Assembly (NCBI GenBank): GCA_937899155.1
Contig: CALDJM010000013.1
Coordinates: forward strand, 1-5,408
Length of the DNA stretch: 5,408 nt
Origin: an uncultured bacterium
Lineage (GTDB): Bacteria; Patescibacteriota; Dojkabacteria; SC72
Reading direction: 5' to 3'
Shown: positions 1 through 5,408 of the stretch, piece after piece
Position numbering within the stretch: position 1 is the first letter of the stretch
How the letters are laid out: each line of letters begins with the position of its first letter
Made by a program: the position numbers and the translations under genes
Notes under the pieces: model-generated
The model's database searches: none
What the model was told of the DNA's origin: nothing
What the model saw: only the letters and a program-made list of their open reading frames with translations

Positions 1-718
1 GGGAACTGAATGCTAAGAGTTCTGATGGGTCCATGTCTGCTCCCCCCCAACTGAAATTGGTACTACCGAGTCTGACTACATCTTCTAATTGGTAACCATT
101 GATTGGTAATTGCCATTTGGTTGGTAATTTTGCGGATTTTACTTCTACTTCTGTTTGTGCTTCTGCACCTAATGCGAATTGATCTATAATGTATGGTTTT
201 GGTCGTAATTTATTTTTCATACGAACAGTATCTGCTACGATAGTTTCTATATCATTAGCAGTCCATTTTCCAATTATTTTACTATCACTTACTTCAGTAG
301 CATATTCAATAGCACAATCGTAGACCATTTGGTCAATATCTTTAGCTAAAGAGTAACTAATGTTGCTTATGAGTGTGTTTAAATCTAAACGGTCATCTTC
401 TAATTGTTTTTGTTCGATTTCCATCATGATTTCTGATTGGTCGAGTTTCATTCCTTTTGGGCTTCGGAGTTTGGTTCTTATTTTTCTTGGTGTTGCACCC
501 ATGGTGATTCCACGAACTTTTTCTTCTCCTACTATTTCTTTATCGAATTCTCCAAGAGGGACTCCCTCGGTGATGGTTACTTGTTTATCGTTGGTGATTA
601 CTCTTGGGAATAATCCTGCGAGTTTAAAATTATCAACAACTTGTTTTTGTGTGTTTGCTTGAATATATCCTGACTCATATGCTCCGAGTAAGGATAAATC
701 TGTTGAATCTTGTGGCAT
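1..718 (-). CDS. Major capsid protein (HK97-fold type), 3' partial
   Basis: The frame from the ATG at 718 is open through the left edge: 239 codons without a stop, starting MPQDSTDLSLLGAYESGYIQ. It follows a strong AAGGAGGATT leader and comes last in a terminase-portal-MuF-scaffold-decoration series, where the major capsid gene is expected. The sequence fits an HK97-type shell protein. It has a short N-terminal arm, a basic/beta stretch about 45-90 (TITEGVPLGEF, then MGATPRKIRTKLRSPKG) in the E-loop position, a long charged helix about 92-142 (EIMMEIEQKQLEDDRLDL, then SYSLAKDIDQMVYDCAIEYA) as spine helix, and a second domain with WTANDIETIVADTVRMKNKL (152-171). There is no roughly 100-residue N-terminal delta domain as in HK97 itself, which agrees with a separate scaffold gene. 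A run of seven G lies at codons 224-226. The C-terminus is outside the window. Confidence 0.8.
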   Translation of the reverse strand, partial: MPQDSTDLSLLGAYESGYIQANTQKQVVDNFKLAGLFPRVITNDKQVTITEGVPLGEFDKEIVGEEKVRGITMGATPRKIRTKLRSPKGMKLDQSEIMMEIEQKQLEDDRLDLNTLISNISYSLAKDIDQMVYDCAIEYATEVSDSKIIGKWTANDIETIVADTVRMKNKLRPKPYIIDQFALGAEAQTEVEVKSAKLPTKWQLPINGYQLEDVVRLGSTNFSWGGADMDPSELLAFSS

Positions 719-726
719 TTTTATTT

Positions 727-736
727 AATCCTCCTT
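727..736 (-). promoter_or_regulatory. Ribosome binding site of the major capsid gene
   Basis: AAGGAGGATT on the minus strand, with 11 nt (ATTAAATAAAA) between GGAGG and the ATG at 718. It is the longest anti-SD match among the six minus-strand starts, and the spacer is pure A/T and probably unstructured. Both suit the most abundant protein of the particle. It lies in the 25-nt gap after the putative decoration gene and fixes the start of the capsid frame. Confidence 0.8.
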
Positions 737-743
737 AATATGA

Positions 744-1277
744 TTATGCTGATTTAACAGGTACTGTTGACCCTTCAAGGGATACTAAAATATAGTTTCC
801 TGCTTTAGCTGCTTTATCTTGTAAAGCTGTAACATTTGTTGCAGTTGGGGATATTATTAATTTCATGGTGGCTGGGTCGATTTGTAAACTATCACCCATT
901 TTAATTGCTGCTGCATTTTCATCTAATGGGAATTTATGTTCTCCAGGGAGTAATCTGAACACAGTTACTCTTCTTCGTTTATATGTTCCATCTGCTGCAG
1001 CAGCAGTTGGGATTGCCCCTCTCTGCCATTCAGGTGGATACATGGTTATTCCAATAGCTTTATCTCCTGCGGTTACTTTTTCTACTGTCATTTCTTCGGT
1101 ACTAAATTTCACGAAGTCTTCTTGTGTTACTTCATTAGCGAATGCTAAGAAGTCTTGTCTTTTTCCGTTCATTGTGGAGTATCCACTATTAACGGTTAAA
1201 TTTCCTTCTTTAATGAGATAGGTACGACCCTCAGATTTGGGGTAAAATGTACCTACTAAATTTGAATCTAATGGCAT
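744..1277 (-). CDS. Putative capsid decoration/cement protein
   Basis: A 177-aa protein not recognised from its sequence alone. It sits between the scaffold gene and the major capsid gene, the place of lambda D and many head-stabilising proteins. It has no cysteine, signal peptide or membrane segment. The composition suggests mostly beta structure, with alternating hydrophobic strands such as RRRVTVFRLLPGEHKF (101-116) followed by AAIKMGDSLQI (123-133), a Gly-Asp turn pattern common in small trimeric capsid decoration proteins. The region 80-100 (PPEWQRGAIP, then four alanines and ADGTY) may be an exposed loop. The ATG at 1277 has GGAG 10 nt upstream, lying in the last codons of the scaffold gene; with only 2 nt between genes, coupled translation is likely. 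Function is inferred from position and fold impression; another structural head protein is possible. Confidence 0.5.
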   Translation of the reverse strand: MPLDSNLVGTFYPKSEGRTYLIKEGNLTVNSGYSTMNGKRQDFLAFANEVTQEDFVKFSTEEMTVEKVTAGDKAIGITMYPPEWQRGAIPTAAAADGTYKRRRVTVFRLLPGEHKFPLDENAAAIKMGDSLQIDPATMKLIISPTATNVTALQDKAAKAGNYILVSLEGSTVPVKSA

Positions 1278-1279
1278 GT

Positions 1280-1792
1280 TTATTCAGCTCCTTTTATTTT
1301 TGGATCTAATATGTTACCGTATTTTTCACCAAGTTCCGCATAGGTTAGGTCTTCATCCTTTTTTTCCTCTGGTTTTTCAGAGTCATTGTTAGAATTTCCA
1401 CCATCAGGTTCACTACCTTCTGGTATTCCAGTCGGTTTTTGGTCTACGATAACTCTATTATTAAGATATTCTAAAGTTTCAATGTCTAGGTTCTCGAATT
1501 TGTCTTCACCTGCTGGGTCATCTTTAGTTAATTCTTTTATGAGTTCAGATTTCCGTTTTTTAACGGCTTCAATATGTTTATTAGCATTTACTTCAAGTTC
1601 TTCTGATTTAGCGGTTAATTCTTCTATGGTTTTTGTTGCTTTATGGTATTCTTCTTGAAGTTGGTTGGTGTTTTTTAATTGTGCCTCGAGTTCATCGAGT
1701 CTTTGTTTGTTAATAGCATTTTCATCTCTTAGTTCGGCTATTGTGTTTTCTTTTTTGTCTAATTGTCTTCTTAATTCATCTTCGTTTCCCAT
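1280..1792 (-). CDS. Nested scaffold-only product from an internal in-frame start
   Basis: Within the protease/scaffold gene, codon 121 is ATG (1792-1790) and is preceded by AGGAG with exactly 8 nt between GGAG and the ATG. That is the same spacing used by the 2152 and 2904 starts. Initiation here would give a 170-aa protein starting MGNEDELRRQ, which contains the whole coiled coil, the acidic linker and the C-terminal helix but none of the proposed protease domain. The start falls at the boundary between the two domains. Known parallels are lambda Nu3 inside C and Mu Z inside I, where an internal start supplies excess scaffold over protease. The site and reading frame are visible; its use in cells is inferred. 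Confidence 0.58.
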   Translation of the reverse strand: MGNEDELRRQLDKKENTIAELRDENAINKQRLDELEAQLKNTNQLQEEYHKATKTIEELTAKSEELEVNANKHIEAVKKRKSELIKELTKDDPAGEDKFENLDIETLEYLNNRVIVDQKPTGIPEGSEPDGGNSNNDSEKPEEKKDEDLTYAELGEKYGNILDPKIKGAE

Positions 1793-2152
1793 GTTCTCTT
1801 CTCCTATGCTATTGTATATGATTTGTGAGCGAGGGGTTTTTGTTCTCCCTACATTCTCAAGTATGGGGTGTTGTAAAATGTAATAATCCCCTTTATCTAT
1901 TAGGTTAGATTGTATTTTTGGTGATAATCCATAGTCGGTTAAATCTATACTTGGTTCTTTTGCTTGTAATATTCCATCTATGAATTGTATGTCGGTTAGT
2001 TCTCCGATTACTTTATCGGTGTGTTCATCTGTTATTTTTATTGTGTCTGAATGGTCAGCTATGTATTGTAAAGTGTTAGCATCATACCTGATTGGTTTGT
2101 CTAATCCTAAATCTTTATAATTAATATCCCCTACTGGGAATAATTTTATCAT
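1280..2152 (-). CDS. Putative capsid maturation protease with C-terminal scaffold domain
   Basis: A 290-aa protein that appears to join two functions. Residues 1-115 show a pattern like Mu gpI-type proteases: a His in ITDEHTDKVIGEL (H44), a short hydrophobic strand followed by DGILQAK (59-65), then YGLSPKI (S77) and HPILENVGRTKTPR (95-108). H44 and S77, with H34 or H95, are candidate catalytic residues if it is an assemblin-like Ser-His protease; this is inference from motif spacing. Residues about 124-205 are charged heptad-like sequence, almost certainly a coiled coil and typical of scaffolds. Then comes a disordered Pro/Gly/Asn/Glu-rich linker (about 237-267) and a short C-terminal helix (about 268-288), the usual capsid-binding element of scaffolds. 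The ATG at 2152 has GGAG at 8 nt and overlaps the MuF-like stop by 4 nt. The stop is 2 nt before the next ATG. The scaffold part is well supported; the protease part is moderate. The N-terminus could instead be a non-catalytic capsid-assembly domain. Confidence 0.72.
   Translation of the reverse strand: MIKLFPVGDINYKDLGLDKPIRYDANTLQYIADHSDTIKITDEHTDKVIGELTDIQFIDGILQAKEPSIDLTDYGLSPKIQSNLIDKGDYYILQHPILENVGRTKTPRSQIIYNSIGEENMGNEDELRRQLDKKENTIAELRDENAINKQRLDELEAQLKNTNQLQEEYHKATKTIEELTAKSEELEVNANKHIEAVKKRKSELIKELTKDDPAGEDKFENLDIETLEYLNNRVIVDQKPTGIPEGSEPDGGNSNNDSEKPEEKKDEDLTYAELGEKYGNILDPKIKGAE
1288..1295 (-). promoter_or_regulatory. Ribosome binding site of the putative decoration gene
   Basis: AAAAGGAG on the minus strand, 10 nt before the ATG at 1277. 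It lies inside the last codons of the scaffold gene, so ribosomes finishing the scaffold pass directly over it. Confidence 0.7.
1801..1805 (-). promoter_or_regulatory. Internal ribosome binding site for the nested scaffold start
   Basis: AGGAG on the minus strand, 8 nt (AAGAGAAC) before the in-frame ATG at 1792, codon 121 of the protease/scaffold gene. Sequence and spacing match the leaders of the annotated gene starts. It encodes part of the IGEEN linker between the two domains, so the Glu/Glu codons alone might explain the purines, but the spacing and position favour a real site. Confidence 0.55.
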
Positions 2153-2904
2153 GCTATCAACTCCATGTACTCCATAGTGTACTCTGTTTGATTAGCAGCT
2201 TCTAATCCGCAATGTCCATGAGGGTGGTCGTATTCCCACTTTTCTATGGTTCTTGGTGGTAGTTTACTGTTGGCAATACACCAACTGCAAGGATTAGGTC
2301 CATAACACACCCAATAGTAAAGCATTTTCTGTCCATAAACGAAACTTTTAACGGACCGTACTGCTTTCTGGTCTGCCATGGTAGTACTGTAACCAATGTT
2401 GGTTCGTATTCTTCTACCTAACCGTTCTATATTAGCAGTTATGCTGAAATCGGTGGCTTTTTTAGCTAAATCATTCTTCCATACTTGGATTTTTACTTGT
2501 ATATCATTTTTCATTTCAGTTATTGCTGAAGTGATAGAATTGTTTACAAGTGTGATGGTTTCATCTATTCTATACTGTAGATTCACTTGTCCTTGTTTTG
2601 ATTTAGGTATATTATAATTATCCATCTCTGATTTAGCATACTTATCATAGAGTTTGTTCAATTCAGAACTGTTTTTACTTGTTAATTGATTCTGTAATTG
2701 GTTTAAATCGGCTTGGTAGTGTTGTTCTATGTAGTTGTATGATTTTGTTTTATATTTCTTGTAAAAATTGTTAAGGTAATAGAGTAATGCTATGGCGTAA
2801 GCATGGTCATCTATTGATTGTGAATCATCTGTGAAAACTCCACTTAGTAGATTGGAGGGGTCTTGTCCTAGGAGTTCACTTAGACTTGGTGTTTGAGTTA
2901 CCAC
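2149..2904 (-). CDS. MuF-like minor head protein (phage head morphogenesis)
   Basis: A 251-aa protein following the portal, where Mu gpF / SPP1 gp7-type minor head proteins usually sit. These associate with the portal and a few copies are packaged in the head. The N-terminal two thirds (about 30-160) look helical and polar. The C-terminal part carries the diagnostic region: W198, C200, C206, C209, then PP at 216-217 and HPHGHC at 227-232. This matches the family pattern W...C..C...PP..HPxCRC, except that the first Cys of HPxCRC is Gly and the Arg is His. The remaining Cys/His residues could still bind a metal (inference). The start is GTG at 2904, preceded by GGGGG at 8 nt. The next in-frame Met is residue 94, so the GTG is needed for a family-sized protein. 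No toxin or other domain is fused to the C-terminus. The stop TGA overlaps the next ATG (ATGA), suggesting translational coupling. Confidence 0.8.
   Translation of the reverse strand: MVTQTPSLSELLGQDPSNLLSGVFTDDSQSIDDHAYAIALLYYLNNFYKKYKTKSYNYIEQHYQADLNQLQNQLTSKNSSELNKLYDKYAKSEMDNYNIPKSKQGQVNLQYRIDETITLVNNSITSAITEMKNDIQVKIQVWKNDLAKKATDFSITANIERLGRRIRTNIGYSTTMADQKAVRSVKSFVYGQKMLYYWVCYGPNPCSWCIANSKLPPRTIEKWEYDHPHGHCGLEAANQTEYTMEYMELIA
2161..2164 (-). promoter_or_regulatory. Ribosome binding site of the protease/scaffold gene
   Basis: GGAG on the minus strand, extended as GGAGTTGAT, which matches the GGAGGTGAT anti-SD complement at all but one position. It lies 8 nt before the ATG at 2152 and inside the end of the MuF-like gene. 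Confidence 0.7.
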
Positions 2905-4210
2905 CTACTTGACCCCCTACTTTATCTGTTCCACTTGTTTTCTGTTTGGCTACGGTATCTCTTGTGGTGTTTTCTTGTGTTTTCTTGGTGATTGGTTTTC
3001 GGATTCCTTCTGTATCTGTGTATTGTCCTGTACTGTCAGATTCTTCATCATCAACATTTTCTTCATCGCTTGTTTCTGTTGAGTCATTGAATTCTAACCA
3101 TACATTAGCTCCCTCGAAACCGTTACGGTCGAGTTCTGCTCTGAATAGTTCATCTGATACTATTCTATTCACCCATTCTTGATTGTATTGTAAAAATAGT
3201 ACACGACCAGTTGTTGGTGAATCGAGTTGTATATCTGCTGTTGCTCGGTTACTTGATTCTGAAGTGAATACTGCTTCTGGTGTGTTCAATCCGATATAGA
3301 TGAGTGATTCTAAGTATTTCATGTAAGCTGGTATGTCTGGTAGTGATCCACCATTCACCATTTTTGCTTCTACCCCATAAGGGAATATTAATGCTCCTTT
3401 CTTATGGTAGTTACTTGTTTTCTCTACTACTTCTTCTCGGTCTTTCTTATCAAGTCTTAATCCTGGTTGGTCGGAGTTACCCATTGTAACTGTTAAAATG
3501 TTACTGTTCTTGTATACTGTCTTAGGCATCATGTCCATGAGGCTTCTTCGATAGTATACTGGGTCTAATATATTCATTACTAAACTTCTACCCATTCCAT
3601 CCATTTCATTATATTTAACTGGTATGATTTGTTCTAATTCAAAGTTGATTTCTTTAGGTTCTTCTGAATCATTATCCAAGTCATTGAATAGTTTGCTTCG
3701 CCAACCATTCTGTGTTTTCTTATTACGGATAACTACTTGTTTATAACCCATAAGGCATCCAAATTCATCATAAACTTCCTTGATTCGGAAGTCTTTCCCA
3801 TCATATTTGAGGAATCGGAATTGGAGTTTATTATCTTCATACCATTTTTCTATGTATCCTGTACCATCGACTATGCCTTTCTCTATGAGTTCATCAACTA
3901 GTAAGCTTATGTTCCAGTCTGTATCTCTTTCAATGATATGGTCGACTGCTTTTTGATTATCTCCAACTATTTCAAGGTGGGAGTTGGTTTTTGTGATAAT
4001 ATCAGTAATTATTCCCCTAACAAGAGGGTCTGTTGCTGCATATCTAGCATTTTTAACTGACCTTCTCACAATGTGTGGTGTGTCTTTGTAAAGGTCTTTG
4101 TAGTCACGAGCATATGGAATATCTTTATCTATTCCTGTTTCGTAGACTGCTTGTGGTTCGGAGTTTGTTAATGTTTTGTTTAAGTGTTTAACTCTTTCTA
4201 GTATTCCCAT
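2876..4210 (-). CDS. Phage portal protein
   Basis: A 444-aa protein in the normal size range for portals, the dodecameric ring at one capsid vertex through which DNA enters and leaves. The call rests on its place directly after the large terminase and before a MuF-like gene, and on portal-like segments: an N-terminal helical region with DPLVRGIITDIITKTNSHLE (61-80), a central stretch with GMGRSLVMNILDPVYYRRSL (205-224), and a late segment IGLNTPEAVFTSESSNRATA (306-325), which resembles the lG.P-type motif and following helix of portal stem/wing domains. From about residue 375 the chain becomes low-complexity: first acidic (about 378-392, rich in D, E and S), then rich in T, K, G and N to the end. 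This tail is probably disordered. The ATG at 4210 has GGAGGG 10 nt upstream. The last 29 nt overlap the next gene. I have not assigned it to a named portal family. Confidence 0.9.
   Translation of the reverse strand: MGILERVKHLNKTLTNSEPQAVYETGIDKDIPYARDYKDLYKDTPHIVRRSVKNARYAATDPLVRGIITDIITKTNSHLEIVGDNQKAVDHIIERDTDWNISLLVDELIEKGIVDGTGYIEKWYEDNKLQFRFLKYDGKDFRIKEVYDEFGCLMGYKQVVIRNKKTQNGWRSKLFNDLDNDSEEPKEINFELEQIIPVKYNEMDGMGRSLVMNILDPVYYRRSLMDMMPKTVYKNSNILTVTMGNSDQPGLRLDKKDREEVVEKTSNYHKKGALIFPYGVEAKMVNGGSLPDIPAYMKYLESLIYIGLNTPEAVFTSESSNRATADIQLDSPTTGRVLFLQYNQEWVNRIVSDELFRAELDRNGFEGANVWLEFNDSTETSDEENVDDEESDSTGQYTDTEGIRKPITKKTQENTTRDTVAKQKTSGTDKVGGQVGGNSNTKSK
2913..2917 (-). promoter_or_regulatory. 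Ribosome binding site deciding the GTG start of the MuF-like gene
   Basis: A GGGGG run on the minus strand, 8 nt before the GTG at 2904 and within the end of the portal gene. It is G-only rather than GGAG, but its spacing and the lack of another start until codon 94 make this the likely start. Confidence 0.65.
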
Positions 4211-4220
4211 GTTTTTCTAT

Positions 4221-4226
4221 CCCTCC
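4221..4226 (-). promoter_or_regulatory. Ribosome binding site of the portal gene
   Basis: GGAGGG on the minus strand, within AAAAGGAGGGATAG, 10 nt before the ATG at 4210. It lies in the 24-nt gap after the terminase stop. Confidence 0.75.
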
Positions 4227-4234
4227 TTTTATAG

Positions 4235-5408
4235 TTAATAAGCATATGAGTGTTCGTATCGTATTTGGGCTTGGCTTCCACTTAATGGTCCTAGGTTACC
4301 GTAAACATCGTATCTGAGTGCATCCATTGCATGGTCGTTTATTTTGACTGGTTCTTCTAAGGTGTTGTTGTCTTTATCTGTTTTATAACACCATGATTTG
4401 ATTTCTTTCAAAGTATTAACACATTTCTCATCTATGTGTATTTGTACGGATTTGGTGGTGTCTATTGATTGTACTGTATCCTTTTTTGCTGGGATAACAT
4501 TGTATCGTGCATTTCTGAATTGTTCTATTTTATCAGGGGCTGCTGAATCTGCATGTCCTTGATATAAGTCTTCTGGTTTGAGGTCGTGTTGTTTTATGAA
4601 GTCCTCATTTAATTCATTTCGTTTATAATGTTCATCAAGAACATATGGTTCTCCATCTAACCAACCAATTAATAAGAAGCAGTTTGGGTGGTTGTAACCG
4701 AAATCTATTCCGAATGTATAGTACTCATAACCCCTTGTGGACATTTTATTATCCCATTTCTCGAAGATTAATCCTTCAATATTGCCCCATTCTCCTAGGG
4801 TATATTTGACATAAAGGTCATAGTTAAGGTCTTTTAATTCCTCATATTCCTGCATATACACTTCATCGAGGAATGGGTTTTCTGTATAGTGAAAGTGAAC
4901 TATACTACTGTTTTTCACTCCTTTTCGGTGAAAAAGGTCATATATCCAATGAGTGGTGGTTGCTGGTGTAACAACTAATAAGAATTGTCCATAATCCTCC
5001 CTACTTGCTGGTCCTCTTATCCGTTTTTCCAGTTCAAAGTAGGATTCTTCTTTAACTTCTTCGGCTTGTTCAACATAAACCATGTCTAAGTTAAGTGATC
5101 TTATCTTTTCAGGATTATCTAATGATTTGAATTGTAAGACTGCATCATTGTTTAATTTTATTCTACCCTCTGATTTGTTTTCATCAAAGGGTATTTTGTA
5201 TTTGTAGAGGAGGTTTCGTATTTCAAGCCATGATGTTTCTTTTAAGGATGGTAATGTTTGTCTGAATATTCCTATACGAGCCCCTTCATGCTGGAGGGCA
5301 TATAGAATAACTTTATGTACAGCGAATAATGTTTTACCTGAACCTGCTGACCCCTCAATTAATAGTTTTCGGCTCTTGTCCATTATCCAATCGGCTTGTT
5401 TCGGACTT
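4235..5408 (-). CDS. terL: Terminase large subunit (ATPase-nuclease DNA packaging motor), 5' partial
   Basis: This is the motor that docks on the portal, pumps viral DNA into the procapsid with ATP and cuts it. The frame stays open to the right edge, so the 5' end is missing. The ATG at 5383 is probably internal, because the residues just before it, SPKQADWI, look like the adenine-binding Q motif. Numbering from that Met, the ATPase domain shows Walker A GSAGSGKT (11-18), an arginine-bearing strand GIFRQT (38-43), a Walker B-like strand MVYVEQAEEV (101-110) and a coupling-type segment VTPATTTHW (138-146). The C-terminal RNase H-like nuclease has three acidic sites: GIDFGY (D227), GHADSAAPDKI (D279) and NDHAMDALRY (D350/D354). 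Walker B reads E-Q where many terminases have E-E or D-E. The product ends in TAA, 24 nt before the portal ATG. The general pattern fits the Terminase_3/Terminase_6-type large subunits; the exact family is not certain. Confidence 0.95.
   Translation of the reverse strand, partial: SPKQADWIMDKSRKLLIEGSAGSGKTLFAVHKVILYALQHEGARIGIFRQTLPSLKETSWLEIRNLLYKYKIPFDENKSEGRIKLNNDAVLQFKSLDNPEKIRSLNLDMVYVEQAEEVKEESYFELEKRIRGPASREDYGQFLLVVTPATTTHWIYDLFHRKGVKNSSIVHFHYTENPFLDEVYMQEYEELKDLNYDLYVKYTLGEWGNIEGLIFEKWDNKMSTRGYEYYTFGIDFGYNHPNCFLLIGWLDGEPYVLDEHYKRNELNEDFIKQHDLKPEDLYQGHADSAAPDKIEQFRNARYNVIPAKKDTVQSIDTTKSVQIHIDEKCVNTLKEIKSWCYKTDKDNNTLEEPVKINDHAMDALRYDVYGNLGPLSGSQAQIRYEHSYAY

Noticed and set aside
360..662. 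Plus-strand open frame of 100 aa opposite the capsid gene
   Set aside because: Ser/Leu/Phe-rich antisense shadow of the well-supported minus-strand capsid frame, with no SD in front.
719..743. Possible promoter or terminator in the gap before the capsid gene
   Set aside because: The 25 nt hold only the SD and an A/T spacer; no hairpin or promoter boxes fit.
998..1012. CTGCAGCAGCAG-type triplet repeat
   Set aside because: Only four Ala codons in the decoration-like protein; too short to be a repeat tract.
865..1221. Plus-strand open frame of 118 aa opposite the decoration-like gene
   Set aside because: Antisense shadow; its composition is what reverse-complemented AT-rich coding sequence gives, and the minus-strand gene fits the operon.
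1355..1370. T-run that might be a plus-strand terminator
   Set aside because: No stem precedes it, and it is the complement of Lys/Glu codons in the scaffold linker.
1386..1883. Two plus-strand Ser-rich open frames opposite the scaffold gene
   Set aside because: They are the complement of Glu/Lys/Leu coiled-coil codons; the hydrophobic look is an artefact.
2396..2617. Plus-strand open frame with membrane-like residues
   Set aside because: Lies wholly opposite the MuF-like gene, with no operon partner on the plus strand.
2946..3489. Two plus-strand open frames opposite the portal gene
   Set aside because: Antisense shadows of the low-complexity tail and C-terminal half of the portal.

Overview
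The window is one uninterrupted stretch of a tailed-virus (caudovirus-type) head-assembly operon, all on the minus strand. It comes from a provirus or a free virus; nothing in view separates the two. Reading in the direction of transcription (high to low coordinates), the order is: large terminase (enters from the right edge, 5' end missing), portal, MuF-like minor head protein, a protease/scaffold gene, a small protein in the decoration-protein position, and the major capsid protein (runs off the left edge, 3' end missing). This is the DNA-packaging and procapsid-building block of a siphovirus- or myovirus-like particle. Tail genes would be expected to the left, and the small terminase or early genes to the right.

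Host: base composition is AT-rich (about one third G+C in lines counted by hand). Every visible start has a clear GGAG- or GGGGG-type Shine-Dalgarno sequence 8 to 11 nt upstream. This fits a low-GC host with strong SD use, such as a gut methanogen of the Methanobacteriales (Methanobrevibacter/Methanosphaera type) or a low-GC Bacillota. I lean weakly to a methanogen from the general look of the proteins, but there is no host gene, tRNA or attachment site here to decide it.

Layout: large terminase 5408-4235 (partial); portal 4210-2876; MuF-like 2904-2149 (GTG start, 29-nt overlap with portal); protease/scaffold 2152-1280 (ATGA overlap), with a probable nested scaffold-only product 1792-1280; putative decoration protein 1277-744 (2-nt gap); major capsid 718-1 (partial). 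The longest non-coding gap is 25 nt, so no stretch lacks a gene. I see no promoter, terminator, RNA gene, repeat array or mobile element. The block is probably read from one promoter outside the window.

How the genes work together (known roles of the families): the scaffold and portal start procapsid assembly of the capsid protein, the protease clears the scaffold, the terminase docks on the portal and pumps DNA, and the small protein may reinforce the expanded shell. The most interesting point is an in-frame internal start with a well-placed RBS inside the protease/scaffold gene. It would make a separate scaffold, as in lambda C/Nu3 and Mu I/Z. The rest is a fairly ordinary, divergent head module.
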